From assembly GCA_900557255.1 (NCBI GenBank), contig USSA01000053.1, positions 1-17,369 of the forward strand: DNA of 17,369 bases, given 5' to 3'. This stretch comes from an uncultured Prevotella sp. Lineage in GTDB: Bacteria; Bacteroidota; Bacteroidia; Bacteroidales; Bacteroidaceae. Position numbers and translations under genes: made by a program. The notes under the pieces are model-generated. The model was not told where the DNA came from, made no database searches, and saw only the letters and a list, made by a program, of their open reading frames with translations. Position 1 is the stretch's first letter; each line of letters begins with the position of its first letter. Of this stretch, positions 5,459 to 14,012 are shown piece by piece.

Positions 5459-8400
5459 ATGGCAACAAACAGTTTTTGCACAAGTAACCATATTCTGGTA
5501 GGTTTAGGTGGTACAGGAGGAAAAATCCTCAAGGCATTCAAGATGAGAATGTTCGAGGAGTTTCCTACACAAGAGGAAAGAAGCAAGCAACCTGTAGCTC
5601 TGCTTTATGTTGACTCAACCGACGAAATGATGTCGAAAGACGGAAGAGCACGCGCAGACTTCCGTGTGATGGGTCAGGACGCCTCTTTCACCAACAATGA
5701 GTTCCTCAACATCAAAGCAGTGGATGTTGAACACATATTAGACCACATCGACCACTACCCTTCAGTAAAGGGAATCGTGGAAAACGTGGGCGCAGTAAAA
5801 TCAGCTATCGGCTCACTGGGTCAGGCTGCCGGACAGAAGCGTAGAGCTGGAAGATTGCTCTTTGCTGCCAACGCCGTGGGCTATGTAAACAGTCTGCGTG
5901 ATGCCTACAGCCGCTGTATCAATGTATCAGGCGACTCCAGCGAGACCACCATCCATATCTTTGCAGGTTTGAGCGGTGGTACTGGTTCAGGCTCTATCGT
6001 AGACGCCATCATCCAGACCCGCAAGGCATTCCCTAACGCTTATATCTCAGTATACGCAATGATGCCGGAAATGAATCTTCCTAAGAGCGATATGGACCAG
6101 GGAAGATATTACCAGAACGGCTACGCTGCCCTCAATGAGCTCAACGCTCTGCAGGCTGGTGCATGGAAGCCACAGGACGTAACGGGTGGTGGAGAAGCAG
6201 ACTACTACTCAGACCGTGTAAAGGGTGTAGCCAACGGTTTGACTATCTACAGCAATGTAAACGAGAATGGTCTTACTATCAATTCTTTCACAGAACTGCC
6301 TAAGGTAATCAGCGATTATCTTTTTGCCAGAATTTTCTTCGTCAATGATTCAGACCAGGTTAATTCTGATATCGTACGCGCTTACAAATATGAGAACATG
6401 GATGATTTCGCCCTCGAATATGACGAGGCAGGAAATCCTGATCCTGTTACCGGCCGCATCCCTGTTGCCAGAACCAAGAAGGTAAACTCTATCGGTATCA
6501 AGCGTGTGATGTATCCTGAACTGCGCGTGCTGAAGCACATCACATACACCATCGGAGAAAGTGTGCTCTACCAGTTCAAGTACAACAACTGGCGCGAGAA
6601 CCAGGGATTTGCCAACGAAGAGCGTAACCGCGACTATCGCAACGACTTTATCAATAAAGAGAATCTCGCTAACTGGATGCTCGACGAAGAGCATCTCACT
6701 CTGGAGAAGAAGATTCTGCCTAGTGACAACGACTTCATGGCTTTCAACGAGTACTGGCATGATAAGGCTATCAACTATGCACAGGATGCAAAGAAGGCAG
6801 ACTGTCCGCTGAACGAACTTGACAACATCATGGGCGATTCTTTTGCCAACTTCTTCCGCGACTGCGGCGTAGAAAACTACTATGCCGGCAAGGAGAAGGC
6901 AATTCCAGATATGGCAAAGGAAATCAGACACACAGTAGAGGCTGGTTTCTTCGAGAAATGGAAGGATGGCGACATCTCTATCACCGAACTCCAGAAGATT
7001 TCAAAGCTCCTCATCGAGCGTGTAAGCGAAATCCGTACCGAACTGGAGGCTACAACCAAGGACGAGATTGAGGAATACAAGGCTATCGACGAAGATAGAA
7101 AAGCAAACCTCAAGGAATGGAGCGACCTCGGTATTCTGCAGCGTATGGTGAACGTAGGTGAACGTAAATATGCCCGTCATCAGGAATATCTTACCGAATT
7201 CTATACATCAAAGACCCGTCTTGTAGCCCTCGAGTTTGCCAAGAAACTGGCAGCTAAGGTATTCAACGAATTGGGCAAGATGGATGCCGACATCTCAGCC
7301 TTCGGCATGAAAATCAATGAGGCTATCAACGAAACAGAACGTTTGGTAACAGCTCAGCGCAAGGTGAACAAGGGCCTGGAGGATATGAAGGGTGCCATCA
7401 TCGAAGTGAGCGAGGATGAGACCATGTCTGAGTTTGAGCAGGAGTTGAGATGCGACAAGATTGAAATGCCTATTATCGCACGTCAGTTGAGAGACTGCAT
7501 CCTGCCAGAAGAGTTTGTCAACTTCGGCAGACTGGCAGCCGACATCAGCATTGACGACATCACCGACGCCTTCGATATCAAGCTCTCTGAAATCGTAAAG
7601 GCACGTCATGACGAGAAGGCAGACAGCGACAAGAAGGTATTAGGATTGAACATTCTGACCCAGCTCCAGCAGAAACTGAGAACTGACGATGACATCAAGG
7701 CTTTTGCTACCAAGATAGTAAGTCAGAGTGGCGTCTTCGTGCAGTTGAATACCGACCAGATACAGTTGCACCTCCGCAACAACGAGGGTAACCTGAGTCC
7801 TACAAACCCAGCAAGTATCAACAAGAAGGCTATTCTGGTATCTATCCCATCACCAGACGATAATCCAGGTTTGAAGAAATTTGCTGATAAGTTGGAGGCT
7901 GCATTCAAGAATTCATTCAACCAGAGCACTGCCCGTACTACAATTACCGTGAACAGAAAGAGTCTCCGCAAGGACGAGCTTTCTATCATCACCGTACAAT
8001 ATTGCTTCCCTATCCGTGCCATCGACTGGATGGGCGACTACAAGAAGCGCTACGAGCGATTCCTCAATACAGGTAATTTGGCTACCGACCAGGCAAATGC
8101 CATCCTGCTTCATAGTGAAGGCGATGGTTCACAACTCCCATCTCTCTTTGCACGAAGCGATGAAGAAATCAAGGCAGCAGAAGAGGCTTACAGAGCACAG
8201 CAAGCAGCAGCACAGCAGCCACAGGCCGCTCAACCTTATGCACAGGCCGCTCAACCTTTCGCCCAACCTGCCCAGCCACAGGCTACACAGCCTTATGCTC
8301 AGCCACAGGCAGCACAGCCAGTAGCAGCTCCAGGTGCCGGAACCCCTCCACCTCCTCCAGGTGCAGCCGTTCCACCACCATTTACTCCACCAATGCCAGA

Positions 8401-8662
8401 CCCAGTGATTGCCCTCTATTGGAATATCAACGGGCAGAACTATGGTCCATACGACTGGGCTGCCTGCAAGCAGATGGCTGCCAACAAGCAGTTTACCGAG
8501 CAGAGCATGGTATGGATGGACGGAATGCCAGCATGGGCACCAGCCGGACAGGTAGAGATACTGAAGCCTCTCTTCGCTCCAACCATGCCTCCTGCCATGC
8601 CTCCAATGCCAGGCGGTGCAACACCTCCTCCAATGCCAGGAGGAATGCCACCGACAATGTAA
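5459..8662 (+). CDS. Tubulin/FtsZ-superfamily protein with C-terminal GYF_2 domain
   Basis: A 1067-residue protein of the tubulin-like family (Pfam Tubulin_2 type), far larger than FtsZ. The nucleotide-binding fold starts at HILVGLGGTGGKIL (11-24), and the tubulin signature loop GLSGGTGSGS lies at 170-179, close to the GGGTGSG of tubulins. Strand YISVYAMMPE (195-204) and the segment YQNGYAALNEL (218-228) follow where FtsZ has its strand and the H7 helix with a nucleotide-contacting Asn. Residues 500-720 are charged and helical with coiled-coil character. A Q/A/P-rich linker (about 911-980) repeats AAQPYAQ-like units and contains PPPPPG. A GYF_2 (DUF4339) domain at about 986-1038 keeps YWNINGQNYGPY and the two conserved Trp positions, and a Pro/Met/Gly tail ends the protein. 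It has no signal peptide, so it is cytoplasmic. GTP binding and polymerisation are expected from the fold, not shown. Related FtsZ-like families have been proposed to act in membrane remodelling. Confidence 0.9.
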   Translation: MATNSFCTSNHILVGLGGTGGKILKAFKMRMFEEFPTQEERSKQPVALLYVDSTDEMMSKDGRARADFRVMGQDASFTNNEFLNIKAVDVEHILDHIDHYPSVKGIVENVGAVKSAIGSLGQAAGQKRRAGRLLFAANAVGYVNSLRDAYSRCINVSGDSSETTIHIFAGLSGGTGSGSIVDAIIQTRKAFPNAYISVYAMMPEMNLPKSDMDQGRYYQNGYAALNELNALQAGAWKPQDVTGGGEADYYSDRVKGVANGLTIYSNVNENGLTINSFTELPKVISDYLFARIFFVNDSDQVNSDIVRAYKYENMDDFALEYDEAGNPDPVTGRIPVARTKKVNSIGIKRVMYPELRVLKHITYTIGESVLYQFKYNNWRENQGFANEERNRDYRNDFINKENLANWMLDEEHLTLEKKILPSDNDFMAFNEYWHDKAINYAQDAKKADCPLNELDNIMGDSFANFFRDCGVENYYAGKEKAIPDMAKEIRHTVEAGFFEKWKDGDISITELQKISKLLIERVSEIRTELEATTKDEIEEYKAIDEDRKANLKEWSDLGILQRMVNVGERKYARHQEYLTEFYTSKTRLVALEFAKKLAAKVFNELGKMDADISAFGMKINEAINETERLVTAQRKVNKGLEDMKGAIIEVSEDETMSEFEQELRCDKIEMPIIARQLRDCILPEEFVNFGRLAADISIDDITDAFDIKLSEIVKARHDEKADSDKKVLGLNILTQLQQKLRTDDDIKAFATKIVSQSGVFVQLNTDQIQLHLRNNEGNLSPTNPASINKKAILVSIPSPDDNPGLKKFADKLEAAFKNSFNQSTARTTITVNRKSLRKDELSIITVQYCFPIRAIDWMGDYKKRYERFLNTGNLATDQANAILLHSEGDGSQLPSLFARSDEEIKAAEEAYRAQQAAAQQPQAAQPYAQAAQPFAQPAQPQATQPYAQPQAAQPVAAPGAGTPPPPPGAAVPPPFTPPMPDPVIALYWNINGQNYGPYDWAACKQMAANKQFTEQSMVWMDGMPAWAPAGQVEILKPLFAPTMPPAMPPMPGGATPPPMPGGMPPTM

Positions 8663-8710
8663 GATTACTGATTGAGTTAACAGAAAAATAAAGATTAAAA
8701 AAGAAAAAAA

Positions 8711-9391
8711 ATGGCTACAAGCAATGATAGATTACGTGCAAGATATGGCATCTGCCTGAGTGATTCTTGCCAGAAATGCAAAGATAAAACAGTACAGATT
8801 ATCACAGGTCGCAAAGACTTCGTTTGCGAGGAGTGTGGCAAACCTCTACGTGAGGTGCCACGCCCTCAGACAGCGTGGGAGAAAAACGGCAATAAGATTA
8901 TCGGTGGTATTGTTGCCCTCGCCATCGCTGGTGGAGCAACAGCCTTCTTCGTGCTCGGAGGTGACAAGGACAAGGCGCCAAAGGAGCAGCCTAAGCAGGA
9001 ACAGACTGCCGAGAAAAAGGATACAGCCAAGACTGATACCGTAGCTAAGCCAGTAGAGGTTGCAGAGAAGACGGAAACTCCAAAAGCTGAGGAGCCAAAG
9101 GTAGAGGAACCAAAAACTAAGGAGAAGACTAAGACTGCCGGAACCTCAACCTCCGTACCTGCCAATGGACCTATCAGACTGGGCTATGGTACCTATAAGG
9201 GTGAAACCAGAAACGGAAAACCTCACGGACATGGAACCATTACTTTCACCGCTCCTCATAAAATCGTGGCTAGCAAGGATTTCGTTGCACAGCCAGGAGA
9301 CAAGTTCGAAGGTGAATTCCGCGATGGCATCGTATCAGGTGGTATCGGCTACTGGTATCATGATGGTGACATCACAGCAGTGAAACCATGA
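8711..9391 (+). CDS. Zinc-ribbon, single-pass membrane protein with MORN-like C-terminus
   Basis: A 226-residue protein with three visible parts. The N-terminal 50 residues carry CQKC (Cys20, Cys23) and CEEC (Cys39, Cys42), the pattern of a small zinc ribbon, plus an extra Cys15. A transmembrane helix follows at about 63-82. A low-complexity Lys/Glu/Pro/Thr linker spans about 85-150. The C-terminal part has MORN-like units, YGTYKGETRNGKPHGHGTITF beginning at 159 and KFEGEFRDGIVSGGIGYWYHDGD at 198-220. The lack of an N-terminal signal peptide suggests that the ribbon stays in the cytoplasm and the linker and MORN-like part are exported, placing it as a physical bridge across the inner membrane. 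It lies 48 bp after the tubulin-like gene and its stop overlaps the next start by four bases (ATGA). The partner of either end is unknown. Confidence 0.85.
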   Translation: MATSNDRLRARYGICLSDSCQKCKDKTVQIITGRKDFVCEECGKPLREVPRPQTAWEKNGNKIIGGIVALAIAGGATAFFVLGGDKDKAPKEQPKQEQTAEKKDTAKTDTVAKPVEVAEKTETPKAEEPKVEEPKTKEKTKTAGTSTSVPANGPIRLGYGTYKGETRNGKPHGHGTITFTAPHKIVASKDFVAQPGDKFEGEFRDGIVSGGIGYWYHDGDITAVKP

Positions 9392-10488
9392 AGATAATTC
9401 TCACATTGGTATGGATTCTGTTGGCAACCTCTTTACAGGCTGCCAACGGATTCTACACCCAAAGACTGGAGAAAATGGCAAAGGTACTCAACCTATCAGC
9501 CTCCTCTCCTACCGGAGAAAAATATGCCAATGGAAAATTACTGAGAATCAGAACCAATACCTATGGCGACATCTCGCATATAGGCTACAAGCTATTCAAT
9601 GATGAAATCATGCAGTTGCATGGCGAATCTCCCGTTTTCGACTTTATCGAAAGATATATGCTCGAACTGGACATGCGACTGGATGGAAGAAGTCCGCAGG
9701 AAAGAATGAACATCGACCAGGTGGTTATCTCAAAAGGCAACCTGCAGATGCTTCGAGCCATCGGTACCAAAACAGAATTCTCTATCAGTGAACTGAAGAG
9801 AAGAATGTATCAGGTGACATGGACCGTGAAGGGAAAGAAAGTAGAAATTACCTTCCCTGCCGACTGCCAGTTGCTAATCGGTGCCAATGCCGTAGAACTG
9901 GAAGACATGATGAAGCGCGACGTGAAGCGCATCATGCCCCTAACCAGCAACGACATCATCACCGACTGGACACATGTTAAGACTACCCGTTCGCAGGGAC
10001 ACATCATCATCGAAGGCGGTAAATATCTCAGCAACCAGATAAGAGGTGACATCTATCTGCAAGAAATTCATGGCAAGAAGCAGCTCATCTGTAACAGGAA
10101 AAATGCCCGCAACAGCATAACGAACATCATGCTTACCGGACAGTTTCAGCGCGTGATTCCGATGCATCTTCGCATCGATAAATACGGCTACAAAGCAGAA
10201 GAAACAGACATCACCCTGCAACAATTCATAGACTATTGCAAGAACGAAGGCTGCAAACTCTACTTCGGAATCAAGACGATGAACGAAAAGACGCTGACCG
10301 GCACTCTCTTCGCCTACAACGAAAAGATGGCATACAACCATGTGCTCTCCGTCAGCATCCCACTGAGCATTCTGGATGGAAAAGAAGAACAGATGAACGC
10401 TACCGTTTATGCATATATCCCTTTGCAAAACGTAACTGAGAAATTCTTCACTCAAGACATCCACGAAGAAACCCCTCTAAGAAAATAA
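9388..10488 (+). CDS. Exported protein of unknown function
   Basis: I do not recognise a family for this 366-residue protein. It has a short Sec signal peptide (MKIILTLVWILLATSLQA, predicted cleavage near residue 18) and no lipobox or later membrane helix, so it should be periplasmic or surface-exposed. The mature part alternates predicted beta strands and short helices, for example EFSISELKRRMYQVTWTVKG (130-149), a basic-acidic helix at 168-182, GHIIIEGGKYLSNQIRGDIYL (204-224), and a C-terminal strand-rich region ending IPLQNVTEKFF. There are three Cys after the signal (160, 235, 284) plus Cys289. The start codon overlaps the stop of the zinc-ribbon gene in ATGA, which indicates translational coupling and supports a shared function with it. 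It is followed after 25 bp by the LPP20-like gene. Confidence 0.85.
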   Translation: MKIILTLVWILLATSLQAANGFYTQRLEKMAKVLNLSASSPTGEKYANGKLLRIRTNTYGDISHIGYKLFNDEIMQLHGESPVFDFIERYMLELDMRLDGRSPQERMNIDQVVISKGNLQMLRAIGTKTEFSISELKRRMYQVTWTVKGKKVEITFPADCQLLIGANAVELEDMMKRDVKRIMPLTSNDIITDWTHVKTTRSQGHIIIEGGKYLSNQIRGDIYLQEIHGKKQLICNRKNARNSITNIMLTGQFQRVIPMHLRIDKYGYKAEETDITLQQFIDYCKNEGCKLYFGIKTMNEKTLTGTLFAYNEKMAYNHVLSVSIPLSILDGKEEQMNATVYAYIPLQNVTEKFFTQDIHEETPLRK

Positions 10489-10513
10489 GCATTTAACGTA
10501 GAACAAACAAAAC

Positions 10514-11269
10514 ATGAGAATAAGAAATCTATTCACAGCATGTCTGCTACTTCCCGCTTTAGCTATCTCTGCACAAACCAGCAGTAACGTAGAAGAGAAA
10601 AAGAAGGAAATCAACAGCATCAAGAAAAACAGCCAGTATATCTATGCTGAAGCTACGGCTGCCACAGAACAGGAAGCCAAAGATCTGGCAGAAGAACTGC
10701 TCTATCAAGAAATCAACGAATGGGTAGCTACACAGAAAAAACTGCGCCAGAGCAACGAACTGCTTATCAGTGACAGAAAGGAACTCTGGACGAATGTTTC
10801 ACTCACCCGAGGCAACATGTTCCGCAGCTTCATCTATGTGAAGAAGAGCAACATCCAGTCGGCAGACAATACGGAAGTGATGACAAATGCCAACCCTATG
10901 ACTCCTGAGCAGGACGAGGCGGCTACGAAGGCAGCTAAAGGCAAAAAGCAGGAGGAAATGGCAGAAAATCTGGAAAGTACAGCCGAAGTGATTTACCCAG
11001 CAGTAGTAATGGAGATTGCTGCCTGCACAGAATATTCTGATATGGCAAACAAAATCAAGCAATATCAGCAAGAAGGCAAGATTGGCAGCTATGCCCGTTA
11101 TGCTCAACTCAGCAAGCCGGAAATCAACTATCTTGCCATCTACAACAAGGCAGGAAAGGTAGTAGCTGTACTCACACCGGGTGATTCGCGCATCAATGTA
11201 AAGACCCAAGAGGCTGACAAGATAAGCAACTACTCCGGCTGTGGCGCCATCGGATTCACAGTGAAGTAA
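10514..11269 (+). CDS. Exported LPP20-like protein
   Basis: A 251-residue protein with a Sec signal peptide (cleavage predicted after AISA at residue 20, leaving Gln at the mature N-terminus). The first mature domain, about 38-110, contains QYIYAEATAATEQEAKDLAEELLYQEI, which resembles the LPP20/FlgT-N type envelope domain where a strand leads into a long helix. A charged low-complexity helix (about 130-155) links to a second domain. The C-terminal part, EINYLAIYNKAGKVVAVLTP at about 203-222 followed by ISNYSGCGAIGF, looks like a small compact beta domain. There is no lipobox. It is the fifth gene of the operon. LPP20 resemblance is by eye and moderate; the function is unknown. Confidence 0.82.
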   Translation: MRIRNLFTACLLLPALAISAQTSSNVEEKKKEINSIKKNSQYIYAEATAATEQEAKDLAEELLYQEINEWVATQKKLRQSNELLISDRKELWTNVSLTRGNMFRSFIYVKKSNIQSADNTEVMTNANPMTPEQDEAATKAAKGKKQEEMAENLESTAEVIYPAVVMEIAACTEYSDMANKIKQYQQEGKIGSYARYAQLSKPEINYLAIYNKAGKVVAVLTPGDSRINVKTQEADKISNYSGCGAIGFTVK

Positions 11270-11329
11270 TTGAATCTTCCAGATTTTAAGCATGGCTATT
11301 GAAACAATAAAAAGTAAGAACAGATAAAT

Positions 11330-12340
11330 ATGAAAAAACTGAAGTATATCATACTTTTATTCCTCTGCATGGCAACATCACTACAGATGAAAGCCGTAGA
11401 CGTGACGCTCACTACCGATGAGAACGTAAACCGTCCGGCAGGCATCTACAATGCAGAGCGAAATCTGGCTGCGGTGCTCACAGAAATCAACCGAGCACAG
11501 AAAGCTCATGTTCCGGTATCGGTAAAGAACCTGCAGATGGACGAGTTCTCCAAGAAATCACTCGCCCGCCTATGGGCTGTCACTCCGTTCTACTGTGATG
11601 ATGAAGAGGTGGTAGAACGCTGCTGGGTATTTAAAAACGGAAACATGATGGTAAGCCACATTCCTCTGATCATCACACCTGAAGAAGAAGACTTCGGACT
11701 CGGTACTTATCAGGAAGCTGTGGTTGAATTTGACCAGCACGGAAACCTGACCGACTTCCGCTTTGCTCTTGATGCACAGACTGCAGAGAGTATGGAAAGA
11801 TGCGGTGCCGTGGTTGACAAAGAGAAACAGATGATTATCCTGCAATATGTGGAGCGATTCCGTACCGCTTATAATATGAAGGATCTCGAAACCATCAAGA
11901 ACATGTTCAGCGATGATGCACTCATCATCACCGGTAAGGTGGTTATGACCAAGAAACTGACCGACTCACAGAATGCAGCTTTCAAGGTGGAATATACCAA
12001 GCAGAACAAACAGCAGTATATCAACAACCTGAAGATGGCTTTCCTTCGCAACAAATGGATTGATGTGAAGTTCAGTCAGATTGGTGAAAACGGCGAACAA
12101 GGCGGCTGTCAGGGTATTACCCGCTCCACCGTAGACCCAACGAAGTATGGTGTCCGTCTGCATCAGTCTTGGAAATCAAGCAACTATAGCGATGAGGGTT
12201 ATCTCTTCCTGCTTTGGGACTTCCCAGAGAATGGCGGCGACCCTATCATCCATGTCCGTACATGGCAGCCAGAATGGGCAGGCGGAAAGCGCCAGCAGCC
12301 AGACGATGACATCTCAACACTCGGTGGTTTCGATCTTTAA
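11330..12340 (+). CDS. Exported protein with NTF2-like domain
   Basis: A 336-residue protein with a Sec signal peptide (about 1-22, ending QMKA). An N-terminal mature region (about 23-160) contains NAERNLAAVLTEINRAQKAHVPV and several predicted strands. From about 168 to 314 the layout suggests an NTF2/SnoaL-like cone: the helix QYVERFRTAYNMKDLETIKNMF, then DDALIITG, further helix around 225-240, and strands GVRLHQSWKSSNYSDEGYLFLLWDF and PIIHVRTWQPE. NTF2-like domains serve as ligand-binding pockets or assembly modules; no catalytic residues can be assigned. The tail is rich in Gln, Asp and Gly. The start MKKLKYIILLFLC is a normal signal peptide start. The gene is 60 bp after the LPP20-like gene, the widest gap in the operon, and 43 bp before the next gene. 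Confidence 0.82.
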   Translation: MKKLKYIILLFLCMATSLQMKAVDVTLTTDENVNRPAGIYNAERNLAAVLTEINRAQKAHVPVSVKNLQMDEFSKKSLARLWAVTPFYCDDEEVVERCWVFKNGNMMVSHIPLIITPEEEDFGLGTYQEAVVEFDQHGNLTDFRFALDAQTAESMERCGAVVDKEKQMIILQYVERFRTAYNMKDLETIKNMFSDDALIITGKVVMTKKLTDSQNAAFKVEYTKQNKQQYINNLKMAFLRNKWIDVKFSQIGENGEQGGCQGITRSTVDPTKYGVRLHQSWKSSNYSDEGYLFLLWDFPENGGDPIIHVRTWQPEWAGGKRQQPDDDISTLGGFDL

Positions 12341-12383
12341 ATCTGCCGGAAACAAGAACTTTCGAATATAAAGATTTCTACAC

Positions 12384-13979
12384 ATGAAGAAATTATTATT
12401 GATATTGACTCTCATTCTGATGGGCATGAATATACATGCCCAATCAGATTTTATATCTTCAAGTCCGGTGAATGAAGAAGACTGTTTTGCCGACCTTCAG
12501 GGCAAGGGTGGCATCCTGGTTCTCTCTGAACTTGGCGACCTGGCTATCACCATTAATAATGTAAAGGCTCCACAGATTACCCCAAAAGGTAAAAGAAAAG
12601 ATGGACTTTACGTCTATGAAATCGTGATTGACCTGAAAGATAACAAAACTCCAAAGGTAGAAGTGAACCGCCGCGGCGAAATCTACAAGACTGACTTTGT
12701 TGTATCGCTCAAGGCTGATCTGATGCGTGCTTACAAGATTGAGTATGTAAAGATGCCTATCCGCATGGAAGACCAGACCAAGAGCAACAATGCTATTTTG
12801 GATGAAAAACTGGCTGAGGTGGAAATCTCAACTGCCATCAAGGATCTTCAGGTAGTAGTATCACCTAAGCTCAATGCCAAGATTACAAAATCGGTGAAGA
12901 AGAATGACAATTCCATCAACATCACGACAATTGTCATCCCACTGGAAAACATCAATAAGGCAAAGCAAGAGGTTGAGAATCTGAAGGCTGAACACCAAAA
13001 GATTTTCGATTATATCGACAAGAACAGCAGTAAGGCTACTCAGGCTGACTTTGATAAGGAGCAGATGTTGAGAAACCAGATTGATGATGCTGAGAATGCG
13101 CTCAACGCAATGATGCACATCGGTGTTTATGCCAACGGTACCAACCGCGAGCAGATAGATCTGGAGCCTATCGGTCCGAGAGTAAAACTCTGCTATGGTG
13201 TGTTGTTGCTTAAACAGATAGAAAAGGTATATGTTACAGAGTGTAGCGCCATGATGACCGAAGGAGCACGTCTCTATGGTCTCAGACAATATGATGGTGC
13301 TCGCCGCAACTTCGTAAAAGCACTCAATGCAAAGGATACTCCTGGAGATCTCATTCCTTCTATTAATACGAATATCCTGCAATGTGACACCTGTCTGCTT
13401 TACGAAAAGTATGCCTTGGGATCGCTGGTCAAGATGAAGCAGATGAGACAGGCTGGCGAAGCTAACCAGAAAGATGTTGTGAAGTATGCATCGGGCGCGC
13501 TGGAGTTTCTGAACGTACTGAACAAATACAACCCTTGCGACTTCTATGCTGAAAGAATTGAGAAGCTGGAAAAGTTGATTGAGGACATGCCACTCGACCT
13601 GAAGTTTACCATTGCCAAATGGGTGAACGATTACGCTGGTTTCTACGAGGATGGTAAGTTGGGTAATGTTGAACTCTGGGCTTACTATGGCGATGACGAG
13701 CCACAGATCAAGATGTATCAGACCGACAAGAAGTTCCTTTCGATGGTAAACAACCATGCCAACGACTTCAAGCAGTTGGGCGAATCAAACGATGAGGGTA
13801 TCATCGACATCCATCTGGTACGTAAGGATCTTCCAAAAGGCTTCTTCTTCCGTCCGGTAGGCTACAACGACCGAATCAAGATTAAGTATATGGGAGCCAC
13901 AGAAATCATGCTCCAGTCAGAAGGCGAATACAACAAGCGCCAGATTCGCCTAAAAATGTATACTCGTGTAGGCAAATAG
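12384..13979 (+). CDS. Exported multidomain protein with coiled coil and possible TPR region
   Basis: A 531-residue protein with a Sec signal peptide (cleavage predicted after NIHA at 19, leaving Gln). I do not recognise a whole-length family. Residues 30-125 look like a beta-rich domain (GGILVLSELGDLAITINNV, GLYVYEIVIDL). Residues 140-190 form a further strand-rich piece. A heptad-like charged segment at about 190-245 (KAKQEVENLKAEHQKIFDYI) suggests a coiled coil. Residues 285-400 are helical with TPR character, including MTEGARLYGLRQYDGARRNF and YASGALEFLNVLNKYNP. The C-terminal 110 residues return to strands, ending IRLKMYTRVGK. There are Cys at 34, 270, 287, 334, 337 and 385; Cys334 and Cys337 form a CDTC pair that could be a disulfide or metal site. 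Its size and mixed domains suit a scaffold in a periplasmic assembly, which is inference. Confidence 0.82.
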   Translation: MKKLLLILTLILMGMNIHAQSDFISSSPVNEEDCFADLQGKGGILVLSELGDLAITINNVKAPQITPKGKRKDGLYVYEIVIDLKDNKTPKVEVNRRGEIYKTDFVVSLKADLMRAYKIEYVKMPIRMEDQTKSNNAILDEKLAEVEISTAIKDLQVVVSPKLNAKITKSVKKNDNSINITTIVIPLENINKAKQEVENLKAEHQKIFDYIDKNSSKATQADFDKEQMLRNQIDDAENALNAMMHIGVYANGTNREQIDLEPIGPRVKLCYGVLLLKQIEKVYVTECSAMMTEGARLYGLRQYDGARRNFVKALNAKDTPGDLIPSINTNILQCDTCLLYEKYALGSLVKMKQMRQAGEANQKDVVKYASGALEFLNVLNKYNPCDFYAERIEKLEKLIEDMPLDLKFTIAKWVNDYAGFYEDGKLGNVELWAYYGDDEPQIKMYQTDKKFLSMVNNHANDFKQLGESNDEGIIDIHLVRKDLPKGFFFRPVGYNDRIKIKYMGATEIMLQSEGEYNKRQIRLKMYTRVGK

Positions 13980-14012
13980 GAAATGTTTAATTTAATGATA
14001 AAATAAAAAGGT

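Noticed and set aside
5459..8662. Cell-division ftsZ
   Set aside because: The protein is more than twice the FtsZ length, the signature and flanking segments fit the tubulin-like family rather than FtsZ, and no ftsA/ftsQ or other dcw genes adjoin it.
12861..13757. A 298-codon open frame on the minus strand
   Set aside because: It lies wholly inside the exported multidomain gene, has no signal, motif or promoter, and would interrupt a tightly spaced plus-strand operon.
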